From positions 186,001 through 250,000 of the forward strand of contig CAZHOJ010000005.1 in assembly GCA_964534125.1 (NCBI GenBank): 64,000 bases of DNA, given 5' to 3'. Positions 9,601 through 16,927 of this stretch are shown in pieces; the first letter of the stretch is position 1; each line of letters opens with the position of its first letter. The notes beneath the pieces were generated by a model. The model had not been told where the DNA came from. It ran no database searches and was given only the letters and a program-made list of their open reading frames with translations. This DNA is from 2-02-FULL-55-14 sp964534125. Its GTDB lineage: Bacteria; Bacteroidota; Ignavibacteria; UBA10030. The translations under genes were made by a program, and so were the position numbers.

Positions 9601-10180
9601 CCATCGTGACGGACACGATGACCGGGAGCTTCCGACGGAGTTCACGGAAGACCGAATGGATGCCATACATCGCCGCCTTGGCTTGCAGGATGTCCTGGCA
9701 TGTCTCCACACAGAGAAGGTCGACCCCGCCGTCGATCAGTCCGCGCGCTTGCTCGGCAAACGCCTGTGCGAGTCCCGGAAATGCGATATGGCCGAGCGAG
9801 GGAAGCTTGGTGCCGGGACCTATTGACCCTGCGACGAACCTTGGATGTGCCGGCGTGGAATGTTCATCGGCTATGCGACGGGCGATCCGTGCGGACTCCC
9901 GGTTCAGCTCGTAGGTCTTGTCCTGAAGACCGTATTCGGCGAGAACGATCCTGGTACTGCCGAACGAGTTTGTTTCGATGACATCGCACCCCGCCAAGAG
10001 ATAGTCAATGTGGACCCGCTCAACCGCCGCCGGACACGAGAACACGAGATGTTCATTGCACCCCGCCAGATGTTCGCCGCCGAAGTCGTCCGGCGACAGA
10101 TCCTGGCCCTGAAGGTGTGTCCCGGTCGCGCCGTCGAAGACGATGACCTTTTCCCTGAGAATCCTGTGGAACGGTGCCAT
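6680..10180 (-). CDS. metH: Methionine synthase, cobalamin-dependent
   Basis: About 1166 aa from the ATG at 10180, chosen because a GGGAAG precedes it; ATGs at 10198 and 10240 are in frame. All four MetH modules are present in order: homocysteine-binding domain with zinc cysteines (GVNCATGP and GGCCGTTP), folate-binding domain, B12-binding domain with the axial histidine in DVHDIGKNL (about residue 736), and the AdoMet reactivation domain ending in EYFQ-like GVKLTEEFQLEPEQST. It methylates homocysteine using methyl-tetrahydrofolate. A candidate SAM-responsive RNA precedes it. Confidence 0.96.
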   Translation of the reverse strand: MAPFHRILREKVIVFDGATGTHLQGQDLSPDDFGGEHLAGCNEHLVFSCPAAVERVHIDYLLAGCDVIETNSFGSTRIVLAEYGLQDKTYELNRESARIARRIADEHSTPAHPRFVAGSIGPGTKLPSLGHIAFPGLAQAFAEQARGLIDGGVDLLCVETCQDILQAKAAMYGIHSVFRELRRKLPVIVSVTMETTGTMLLGSEISAALTTIEPFGIDVFGVNCATGPREMSEHVRTLADTCPVPMFVMPNAGIPENVGGHPHYPLTPEDLVGFLTHFVRDLGVNVVGGCCGTTPEHIRQLVAAVGNDAPRPRAPRFEPAASSLYQTAPYRVDNPPVLVGERTNANGSKLFRDLLAKDDWEGIVAMGKEQVREQAHMLDVCVAYVGRDESADMREVISRFNQQITIPLVIDSTEPKVIEEALQRIGGKPIINSINLEDGEERLREVVRLCREYGAGVIALTIDEKGMAKTADEKVRIAQRIYDLAVTQGGMQPHDIIFDTLTFTLGSGDEEFRRAAVETIGAIRRIRTEMPQAQTILGVSNISFGLAPGIRAALNSVFLHHAVEAGLSMAIVHASKITPLFRIEDRLRTACEKLLSDDRVFEGEGDDRRTVYDPLTELMDLASTTKGKKQEERKRAEAVEERLKERIIDGDKVGLQKDLDEALRKHPPLAIINTFLLDGMKIVGELFGSGQMQLPFVLQSAEVMKAAVAYLEPFMEKADDTARGTMVIATVKGDVHDIGKNLVDIILTNNGFKVVNLGIKVPVETILHAADEHQADAIGMSGLLVKSTLVMKENLAVMQERGLRTPVILGGAALTRRFVEQDLRSVYAGPVLYARDAFDGLRLMEKVMEGGVEAEPIVPKHDVAEEEDVPTGQEAKIALMEADRQVPERSAVRRDVPIPEPPFWGSKVVEDISLDDVYAYINEVALIRGQWRVTKGKMASDEYKRMLAEKVYPELQALKEVARDRRLLIPRVAYGYFPCQSIDDDVIVYDAGVWNHERRLKERVRFRFPRQTKDRFLCIADFVAPAASGTVDVVAMHAVTVGQEATEYAKGLFDQDAYKDYLYFHGLSVETAEALAEYWHRRIRIELGIAGSDAPDIRRLFSQGYQGSRYSFGYPACPNLEDQAKLFDLLSPERIGVKLTEEFQLEPEQSTTAIVLHHPEARYFTI

Positions 10181-10254
10181 GGAACGATCACTTCCCATAG
10201 AAATGAAAAATCCCGACGCGGGGGCCGGGGACCATAGCATGCACGAGAGGATGT

Positions 10255-10320
10255 CGGACGCTTTAGCACTTTATGGAGACCCGGGGAGGCAAGCTGTCGG
10301 TCAAATCGCCCCGCTGACCT
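10255..10320 (-). promoter_or_regulatory. Candidate SAM-II-type riboswitch in the metH leader
   Basis: On the minus strand CGGGG (10313-10309) can pair with CCCCG (10286-10282). The loop between them holds GATTTG, then ACC, then GCTTGC, and after the stem come ATAAAGTG and GCTAAAG. This order (P1, GATTTG, CTTGC, P1', TAAA, GCTAAA) is that of the SAM-II H-type pseudoknot as I remember it. The second helix, GCTT with AAGT, is short here. It sits 15-75 nt upstream of the possible metH starts, the right place for feedback by S-adenosylmethionine. This is called from recalled motifs, not from a covariance search. Confidence 0.5.
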
Positions 10321-10351
10321 GAATATACGGCACCCTCATGCCAACGGCAAT

Positions 10352-11380
10352 TCAGATGCGCAGTACCACCTTGCCGAAATGCTCCTTCGCTTCCACGATC
10401 TGATGGGCCCTGCGGACCTGGTCAAGCGGAAGCACGTCGTGAATGACAGGCCTGAGCTTCCCCTGTGCAACAAGGTCGAGGATAGTAAGAAGGTCCCCTT
10501 TCCGGCCCATCGTTGAACCTATGATGTTCAGCTGCTTGTAGAAGACGTACCGAAGGTCCGTGACCGCTTCGTAGCCGGATGTCGCACCGCACGTGACGAG
10601 GCGTCCGCCTTTCGTCAGGCTCCTGATGCTCAGGTCCCATACGTCGACGCCCACGTGATCGATGATCACATCAACCCCGCGTTTGGCCGTGAGTGTCCGC
10701 ACTTCGGAAGCAACATCCTTCTCGGTATACAGGATAGTGGCATCTGCCCCGAGCTCACCCGCCTTCTTCGCCTTCGCGGAGGTGCTTGTGGTCGCATAGA
10801 CCGTCGCGCCCAGCAGCTTTGCTATCTGAATCGCCGCACTCCCGACTCCGCTTCCTGCTCCGTGTACCAGCACTGTTTCCCCGGGGAGGACGGACGCCTT
10901 TCTGACGATCATATGCCAGGCCGTGAGGAACACAAGGCCGACCGCAGCTGCATCTTCGAACGGAATGGCCTCAGGGAGCGGAAGCACGTTCCGGGAGGGA
11001 ACAGCGAGCAATTCTGCGTCAGCACCGTCCCGGTGTTCACCGATAAGATGGTAGGCCTGGCACAGATTGTCATGCCCCCTCAGGCACTGGATACAATGCC
11101 CGCAGGAGATCCCCTGTGCAACGATGACCCGGTCGCCGGCCTTCACGTGCTCGACGGCTCCGCCGACCGTATCGACAGTCCCGGCCGCATCGACACCCGG
11201 GATCATCGGGAGCGGCACCCTCACACCCGGCAGACCATTCCGAACCCACAGGTCCATATGGTTGATGGACGTCGCACGCACCCTTACTCGAACGTCGTTT
11301 GGTCCGACGGATGGGTCTGGGACGTCCTCGAGGCGTAGCACCTCGGGACCGCCATGTTCGTGGATTCGGACCGCTCTCAT
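10352..11380 (-). CDS. Zinc-type alcohol dehydrogenase / quinone oxidoreductase family protein
   Basis: 342 aa, medium-chain dehydrogenase/reductase fold. An N-terminal GroES-like domain contains the structural-zinc cysteines CGHCIQCLRGHDNLC (about residues 93-107). The NAD(P)-binding Rossmann domain follows with VHGAGSGVGSAAIQIAKLLG. The catalytic-zinc region is only partly conserved, so it could act as an oxidoreductase on aldehydes, alcohols or enones. It is the last gene of a tightly packed chain, 2 nt after the redoxin gene. Confidence 0.85.
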   Translation of the reverse strand: MRAVRIHEHGGPEVLRLEDVPDPSVGPNDVRVRVRATSINHMDLWVRNGLPGVRVPLPMIPGVDAAGTVDTVGGAVEHVKAGDRVIVAQGISCGHCIQCLRGHDNLCQAYHLIGEHRDGADAELLAVPSRNVLPLPEAIPFEDAAAVGLVFLTAWHMIVRKASVLPGETVLVHGAGSGVGSAAIQIAKLLGATVYATTSTSAKAKKAGELGADATILYTEKDVASEVRTLTAKRGVDVIIDHVGVDVWDLSIRSLTKGGRLVTCGATSGYEAVTDLRYVFYKQLNIIGSTMGRKGDLLTILDLVAQGKLRPVIHDVLPLDQVRRAHQIVEAKEHFGKVVLRI

Positions 11381-11382
11381 GT

Positions 11383-12399
11383 TCAGTTGGAGAAGATCGC
11401 CCTGATGTCGCCCGCTCCAAGGACGCTCAGCTGGTACATGTCTGCTGGCCCGCCCGATGGGCTGAAGACGATCTCATTCATCTGTTCAACGAGCCCTTTG
11501 AGCACATGATAGACCCTGGGCTCTTCAAGCCGGAGGACCGACCTCATCGTGCTATCCTTCCGGAGGTCCTTCCCCATGTTCAGTGCAGGAACCGTCTCAC
11601 CATTCAGCTCGATACGGATGTCCGCTTGTTCTCCAACCGAACCGGCGACGAGATGAAGGTCCCCGCTGGCCATCACGAACCTCATCGAGGGCGGTTCGGG
11701 ACCATCAGGGAGGCATCGAAGAGCATTGCGCCTCGACCACCACGTGCCTGCCAGGAACAGCCTTCCCGGCAACCGGGAACCGGGATCCTGATACACATGG
11801 ACCGATTCGGGGGCGAACCCGCCGGGATTCCCGAGAGTGCCTCTGACATAACCGCAACGAAGCTCGATATCATGCTCATCCGGCGGCCGCTCGAGGTCGC
11901 TGACCGTTTCGATAAGGGACGGAAGATCCCCGTGGTATCCACTCTCGCGGAGGAGAAACTGGATAGCCCGCTCGAACTCGGGAAAGTCACGGCGCCCATG
12001 GAGCATGTAGCGTATCGTGCCATGCCTGTCGATGAGGGCCTTCGTGGGAAGCCTTTCGATGCCGTAGGATGTGCGGATCGTCCCCTTGTTGTCGAGCACG
12101 ACGCGATAGGTGACGCCCGATTCTTTCAGGCGGTCCTCAACATGGTCTCTCGAAAGAGCGAAGTCATACTCGGGAGCATGGACTCCGACGACCACGAGGC
12201 CTGCGTCGGCGTACGATGTGTGCCACCTGTCGATATGCCTGAGGTCGGCAAGACACTGAACGCATGTCGTACTCCAGAAATCAACGAGGAGCACGTCCCC
12301 TTCCCCCCTATGGATCGCGTACGGCTCGCCGTTCAACCATGCGGTGCCATACAGGTCGGGCGCAAGACGCCCGCGAAGCTGTGGTTCAGTCAATGTCAT
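11383..12399 (-). CDS. Redoxin / thioredoxin-like protein with DipZ-type C-terminal domain
   Basis: 338 aa. The N-terminal half is a TlpA-like thioredoxin fold with active site WSTTCVQC (about C46/C49), the motif LVVVGVHAPEYDF, and the cis-Pro region GIERLPTKALID. The C-terminal half (about 170-338) resembles the beta-rich domain that follows thioredoxin in DipZ-type proteins. No signal peptide is visible, so it is probably cytoplasmic, unlike DipZ itself. It overlaps the aminotransferase gene by 4 nt and abuts the dehydrogenase gene. Confidence 0.75.
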   Translation of the reverse strand: MTLTEPQLRGRLAPDLYGTAWLNGEPYAIHRGEGDVLLVDFWSTTCVQCLADLRHIDRWHTSYADAGLVVVGVHAPEYDFALSRDHVEDRLKESGVTYRVVLDNKGTIRTSYGIERLPTKALIDRHGTIRYMLHGRRDFPEFERAIQFLLRESGYHGDLPSLIETVSDLERPPDEHDIELRCGYVRGTLGNPGGFAPESVHVYQDPGSRLPGRLFLAGTWWSRRNALRCLPDGPEPPSMRFVMASGDLHLVAGSVGEQADIRIELNGETVPALNMGKDLRKDSTMRSVLRLEEPRVYHVLKGLVEQMNEIVFSPSGGPADMYQLSVLGAGDIRAIFSN

Positions 12400-13595
12400 G
12401 CATATCCCTGCAGAATAGTACGGAGTTCACGCTCGAACGTCAGGCAATGTTCCTCCTCGAGTATGAGCGGAGGGAGCAACCGGAGCACTGTCACGCTGGT
12501 ACTATTCACCAGGATGCCCCTCGTCAGAAGCGCATCGGCTATCGGCTGGCTCTCGATCGACAGATTGATGCCGATCATACATCCATAGCCGCGGGTCTCT
12601 TTGACAAGTTTCGGAAAGTCCTTTCGGAGTCCGTCGCCGATCCGATGGAGGATGTGACCAATGCGGGTGGCCCGTTCCATCAGGCCTCCAGTACTCACCT
12701 CGCGAAGCACTACACGTCCCGCCTCACAGGCGATCGGATTACCGCCAAAGGTCGTGCCGTGGACGCCGAAGGTGAACACGTCCGCGACCCGCTCATTCCC
12801 GAGCAATGCACCAAGCGGAAGACCGCCGCCGAGGGCTTTCGCCATCATGACGATGTCCGGCTTCAGGCCCAGATGCTCAAAGGCAAAGAATCTGCCTGTC
12901 CGGCCGACACCGGACTGCACTTCGTCCGCAATGACAAGGAGGCCGTTCTTCTCCTGAGCATGATTCACCGCCGCGGCGAACTCCGGAGAAGCAGGAACGA
13001 CGCCCCCTTCACCCTGGATCGGCTCGAGGATCAGGGCAAGAACGTCGTCTGACACCGCCCTTTCCAGAGCAGCGGGATCGTTGTACGGGAGGGACTCACA
13101 GCCGGGGAGGAAAGGCTCGTAGCCCTTCCTGTATTTCTCCTTGTCCATCAGCGAGAGGGCGCTCATCGTCCTGCCATGGAAGGCGTTCGAGAAACCAATG
13201 ATGCGCTTCTTCCCTTTTGGCCCTCCCCACATCCGCGCCAACTTAACAGCCCCCTCGAGGGCTTCGGTCCCGCTGTTCGTCAGGAACGCGCGCTTGAATC
13301 CCGTCAGCGACAGGAGATGCTCGACGAGCTTCACCTGGGATTCCTGAACGAAGAAGTTTGAGAGATGGTGATACTTCTCGGCCTGTGCTGTGATGGCGGC
13401 GACGATGCCGGGATGCGCATTCCCGAGGGAGTTCACAGCGAGCCCCCCGAAGAAATCAAGATACTGCTTCCCCGACCTGTCATACAGAAAGACACCTTCG
13501 CCCCGGTCGATGTCGATAGGCAGACGCTTGTACGTCTGGAAGAAGAGGTCGTGCTCGAGTTGAAAGAGGTCCTGCGAAGCTGATGGAGTGTTCAT
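12396..13595 (-). CDS. Class III aminotransferase (acetylornithine/ornithine type)
   Basis: 399 aa. PLP-binding residues are D224 in VIADEVQSGVGRTG and K253 in MAKALGGGLPLGALL; NSGTEALEGAVKLAR is the phosphate-binding motif. The length and the FGVHGTTFGGNP and EPIQGEGG motifs match ArgD/RocD-like enzymes, which transfer an amino group from acetylornithine or ornithine. No other arginine genes are adjacent, so the exact substrate is open. It overlaps coaE by 4 nt and the redoxin gene by 4 nt, in a translationally coupled chain. Confidence 0.87.
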   Translation of the reverse strand: MNTPSASQDLFQLEHDLFFQTYKRLPIDIDRGEGVFLYDRSGKQYLDFFGGLAVNSLGNAHPGIVAAITAQAEKYHHLSNFFVQESQVKLVEHLLSLTGFKRAFLTNSGTEALEGAVKLARMWGGPKGKKRIIGFSNAFHGRTMSALSLMDKEKYRKGYEPFLPGCESLPYNDPAALERAVSDDVLALILEPIQGEGGVVPASPEFAAAVNHAQEKNGLLVIADEVQSGVGRTGRFFAFEHLGLKPDIVMMAKALGGGLPLGALLGNERVADVFTFGVHGTTFGGNPIACEAGRVVLREVSTGGLMERATRIGHILHRIGDGLRKDFPKLVKETRGYGCMIGINLSIESQPIADALLTRGILVNSTSVTVLRLLPPLILEEEHCLTFERELRTILQGYA

Positions 13596-14209
13596 GGCAG
13601 TCTGCGGATCACCTCAAGAATGAAACGTGCTTTGCGCGCAAGCGCGGCCTCAGTCCCGGCGTTGTGGACGAGCACATCGGCCTTCGTTCGGCGCTCCCGG
13701 TCGGACATCTGCGCATTCATCCGGCGCTTGATATCGGCCTGAGTGAGGCCATCCCGGGCCTGTATCCTGCGCAGCCGTTCTGCACGCGGTGCATCGACGA
13801 CGACGACAAAATCGACAAGCGCATCGAGGCCGGACTCATAGACAAGGGCGGCTTCGACAACAGCGACCCTCTTTTTCCTTTTCTCCTGGAGGCGGAACCA
13901 ACGCCGCACGCCTCTCAGCACTTCTGGGTGCAGAACAGATTCAAGCTTCCGAAGGAGGCGCGGATGACCGAACACCCGACGGGCGACAAAAGCACGGTCG
14001 AGCCGCCCGGAGGCGGCATATGCTGCAGCGCCAAGAAGTTCTCTGATCTGCCTTCGAACCGCGGGGACAGTATAAGCGATCTCCTTTGAGAGATCGTCTG
14101 CCGAGAGGACCGGGACGCGACGACGTCGGAGCGCATCACAGAACGCCGTCTTTCCGCTCCCGATGCCGCCAGTCACGGCGAGCCGCACCATCGTACGAGA
14201 CCTGACCAT
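13592..14209 (-). CDS. coaE: Dephospho-CoA kinase
   Basis: 205 aa. The P-loop is GGIGSGKT near the N-terminus, followed by VPVLSADDLSKEI and the lid/adenine region with DFVVVVDAPRAERLRRI...RDG. It performs the final phosphorylation of coenzyme A synthesis. The first ATG shares its A with the TAA of rny (TAATG), a translational coupling signal; a second ATG seven codons in (14191) is possible. It is of normal length and complete. Confidence 0.92.
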   Translation of the reverse strand: MVRSRTMVRLAVTGGIGSGKTAFCDALRRRRVPVLSADDLSKEIAYTVPAVRRQIRELLGAAAYAASGRLDRAFVARRVFGHPRLLRKLESVLHPEVLRGVRRWFRLQEKRKKRVAVVEAALVYESGLDALVDFVVVVDAPRAERLRRIQARDGLTQADIKRRMNAQMSDRERRTKADVLVHNAGTEAALARKARFILEVIRRLP

Positions 14210-15777
14210 TACCGTGCGAGCGAGACGGACCTGACCTCCCGGATGACCACCACCCGTATCTGTCCCGGGTATTCCATCTCGGACTGGATCTTGGTGGCGA
14301 TATCCTGGGAGAGCTGTTCGGCCTGAGCATCGTCCACCTTTTCGTGGTTGACGATGACCCGGACCTCCCTCCCCGCCTGAATGGCGTACGTCTGCGTCAC
14401 GCCGGGGAACGCCTTCGCGATCGCCTCGAGGCGCTCAAGACGTTTAACATATTCCTCGACCGATTCGCGCCGGGCTCCGGGCCGGGCTCCGCTGATCGCA
14501 TCTGCAGCCTGCACGAGTGCGGAGATGGGATGGTCCATCGGGATATCTTCGTGATGTGACCCGACAGCATTCAGGACGATCGCATGCTCATTGTACTTCT
14601 TGCACAGCTCCATGCCCAGGAGGGCGTGCGGTCCTTCCACGCTCCGGTCGATCGTCTTTCCGATGTCGTGCAGAAGACCCGCGCGCTTGGCCAGCTTTGC
14701 ATCGAGATGAAGTTCCGACGCCATAATGCCGGTCAGATAGGCCACCTCGATACTATGCTGCAGCAGATTCTGGCCGTACGACGACCTGTACTTCATCTTT
14801 CCGAGGTGGCGCAGGATCTCTGGGTGCGCGGATTGCAATCCGACCTCGAGCAGCGTGTTCTCGCCCGTGCGGAGCACCTCCTCGTCGAGCTCCTTCCGGA
14901 CCTTCTCGACGACCTCTTCGATGCGGGCGGGGTGGATGCGTCCATCTGCGATCAGCCGCTCGAGCGATTGACGCGCGATCTCCCTCCGGTAGGGGTCGAA
15001 GCCTGTGAGGATCACCGCCTCGGGCGTATCGTCCACGATGACATCGACACCTGTCGCCGCTTCGAACGCCTTGATGTTCCTTCCTTCGCGGCCGATGATT
15101 CGACCCTTGATCTCGTCGCTCTCGAGCGTCAGCACACTCGCGGTCGTTTCGACGGTATGGTCCGCCGCTGTCCGCTGGATGGCCTGGATGATCACCTTCT
15201 GGGCCTCCTTGCGGGCCTCGACCTTGGCGGAATCGCGGATATCCTTCAGCATCTGGGCGGACTCGATCTTGACCTGCTCCACCAGGTTCTCATGGAGTGA
15301 GCGCTTGGCCTCCTCCCGGGAGGTGCCCGACAGGTCCTCGAGGCGCTTCGTGTACTCCTCGATCAGGCGCTCCTGATCACGCTCCTTGTCTGCGACGCGA
15401 CGCTGGCTCTCCTCGATATCCTTCTCGTACGACTGGAGCTTTGCCTCCTTCTTGTTGAGGAGGTCAAGTTTCCGCTCGACATTCTGCTCCCTGTTCTGGA
15501 CCTGCTTCTCATAGGCCTGGATCTTGCTGCGTTTTGACTGCAGCTCCGTTTCCGTCTCCCGCTTGCGCTTGTACCATTCATCCTTCGCCTCGATCATCTT
15601 CTCTTTTTTGACGGTATTCGCTTCCTTCTCCGCATCCTCCAGGATCTCCCTGGCCCGTGCTTCGGCCGCGCTGATCTTGTTCTGGCCGACCCGGGAGCTC
15701 AGGAACCACCCGAGGAAGAACGACGCTCCACCGATGGCCGCTCCGATCAGAATGAGTATGTACGCACTGGTCTCCAT
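14209..15777 (-). CDS. rny: Ribonuclease Y
   Basis: 522 aa from the ATG at 15777, which has GAGGA at a good distance. A longer reading frame adds 18 residues without similarity. The order is: N-terminal membrane helix (about 5-27), a long charged coiled coil (about 35-190), a KH RNA-binding domain with GRIIGREGRNIKAFE (about 220), and an HD nuclease domain with HDIGK and GSHHEDI. It is the membrane-bound endonuclease that starts mRNA turnover. It lies just downstream of the 6S RNA gene, as often in Bacteroidota. Confidence 0.95.
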   Translation of the reverse strand: METSAYILILIGAAIGGASFFLGWFLSSRVGQNKISAAEARAREILEDAEKEANTVKKEKMIEAKDEWYKRKRETETELQSKRSKIQAYEKQVQNREQNVERKLDLLNKKEAKLQSYEKDIEESQRRVADKERDQERLIEEYTKRLEDLSGTSREEAKRSLHENLVEQVKIESAQMLKDIRDSAKVEARKEAQKVIIQAIQRTAADHTVETTASVLTLESDEIKGRIIGREGRNIKAFEAATGVDVIVDDTPEAVILTGFDPYRREIARQSLERLIADGRIHPARIEEVVEKVRKELDEEVLRTGENTLLEVGLQSAHPEILRHLGKMKYRSSYGQNLLQHSIEVAYLTGIMASELHLDAKLAKRAGLLHDIGKTIDRSVEGPHALLGMELCKKYNEHAIVLNAVGSHHEDIPMDHPISALVQAADAISGARPGARRESVEEYVKRLERLEAIAKAFPGVTQTYAIQAGREVRVIVNHEKVDDAQAEQLSQDIATKIQSEMEYPGQIRVVVIREVRSVSLAR

Positions 15778-15837
15778 CGTATCCTCGTTCGTGCATCGTA
15801 CAAAAAAAACCGCACGCATCGACCGCACCAAGTGAAT

Positions 15838-16018
15838 TGAAAGAACCTCTTCAAGACACAGTGGGCACCTGCCTAGGCACTTTACACTTCCACTCGACCC
15901 GCTCTTCCTGCCGATGGCAGGTCTCGTCGCTGGGCACTCGCCGATCGCTCGGCGAAGGTGGCTTGCGCTCCGCGCCTATGAGTCAGGCTCCCATATTAAA
16001 TCACTGTCAGGTTCTTTA
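15838..16018 (-). ncRNA. ssrS: 6S RNA (SsrS-like)
   Basis: The ends of this segment of about 180 nt close on each other. AAAGAACCT (minus, from 16017) pairs with AGGTTCTTT (to 15840), then ACAGTG pairs with CACTGT, then a long interrupted stem forms between GGGAGCCTGACT and AGGCAGGTGCCC. The middle carries a large open region and short hairpins (CGCCGA/TCGGCG and CCTGCC/GGCAGG). A long rod with closed ends and a central bubble between zapA and rny is the expected form and location of 6S RNA, which mimics an open promoter and holds RNA polymerase. Called from structure and neighbourhood, without a covariance search. Confidence 0.72.
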
Positions 16019-16090
16019 ATATGGTTGGTTGCGGCCGATGGTGCGGTTGACTATCCGGCACCACATGCTGACATGAAAAAGAACAACCGA

Positions 16091-16399
16091 TCAAACGTTC
16101 CCGGAAGAACCTTCATCGGAGGCCAGAAGGTTGTCGAGGTAATTCGACAACTTCGTGACCTCCGTCTCGAGGCGTACGACGACATCCTTCTGCTGTTCCT
16201 GTTCCTTCAATAGGTCTTCCGTAATGTTCAACGCTGTCAGGACTGCCACCGTCAACGGCGGCTGTTCCGGGATCTTATCGTGGATCCGGTTGAGCATGTG
16301 GTCGACGTGCTCGGCAACGCGGCGGGTGAAATCCTCATTCTCCCCCTTGAGGGGATACTCCGCGCCAAAAATGTTGACCTTTATGCTCTTTCCTGCCAT
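16091..16399 (-). CDS. zapA: Cell division protein ZapA
   Basis: 102 aa. It starts with the beta-strand motif KSIKVNIFGAEYPLKGEN and continues with VAEHVDHMLNRI and the long C-terminal helix (LTALNITEDLLKEQEQQKD), the ZapA fold. It bundles FtsZ filaments at the division ring. It lies 27 nt after a coiled-coil gene and directly upstream of the 6S RNA locus, a neighbourhood seen in many bacteria. Confidence 0.88.
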   Translation of the reverse strand: MAGKSIKVNIFGAEYPLKGENEDFTRRVAEHVDHMLNRIHDKIPEQPPLTVAVLTALNITEDLLKEQEQQKDVVVRLETEVTKLSNYLDNLLASDEGSSGNV

Positions 16400-16426
16400 C
16401 GGTTTCTTTCTTCGTCAGTGTGTCCC

Positions 16427-16924
16427 CTACAGACGGGCGCTGATCTTGTCGATCAGGTCCCGCACCTTCTTCCGCACGGCCTCTTTTTCCTCCTTTGTGA
16501 ATGGACCCGTGCCGTTCGCCTGCAAAGCAGCGAGTTCCCGTCGGGTCTGTTCCAGGAGCACCGTCGATTCGTCGAGTGAGCGACGAACGTTCGTCTCCGA
16601 CTCCTCCAGCTGTTGCGCCCTTTGACGCAGGTCGATCAGGGCCGTCTCAGCGGTCTCTGCGCGGGTCTCCAGCTGGGCAAGCTGTACAACCAGCTTCTCG
16701 CGCTCGGCGATCGCTGATCGGCTTGACGCCTCCACGTCCTGCATGCGGGACCGAAGCGTCTCATTCTCGTCACGAAGCCGGACGACGATCGAGGAGACCT
16801 TTCTAGCCTTGTCCCAGAGAACGTCGAGGGCCCCCTTGAGATGTTCGAGGGGCTCCTGCCGGTCTTCTGATTGTCGTGCGTCAGTCTCGGACACAGTGTG
16901 CTCTTTCTGATCGTCCTGTTGCAT
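16427..16924 (-). CDS. Coiled-coil protein, possible division-associated
   Basis: 165 aa, almost entirely heptad-like coiled coil from about residue 25 to 135 (for example VVRLRDENETLRSRMQDVE), with a charged head and a helical tail EAVRKKVRDLIDKI. No enzymatic motif is present. Its place between pheT and zapA suggests a ZapB-like or ZapA-partner role, as short coiled-coil genes often sit here, but the sequence does not prove it. It starts 3 nt after the pheT stop. Confidence 0.65.
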   Translation of the reverse strand: MQQDDQKEHTVSETDARQSEDRQEPLEHLKGALDVLWDKARKVSSIVVRLRDENETLRSRMQDVEASSRSAIAEREKLVVQLAQLETRAETAETALIDLRQRAQQLEESETNVRRSLDESTVLLEQTRRELAALQANGTGPFTKEEKEAVRKKVRDLIDKISARL

Positions 16925-16927
16925 TCT

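Noticed and set aside
10180..10351. Cobalamin riboswitch for metH
   Set aside because: The gap is too short for a cobalamin riboswitch and no B12-box was recognised; the SAM-II pattern fits better.
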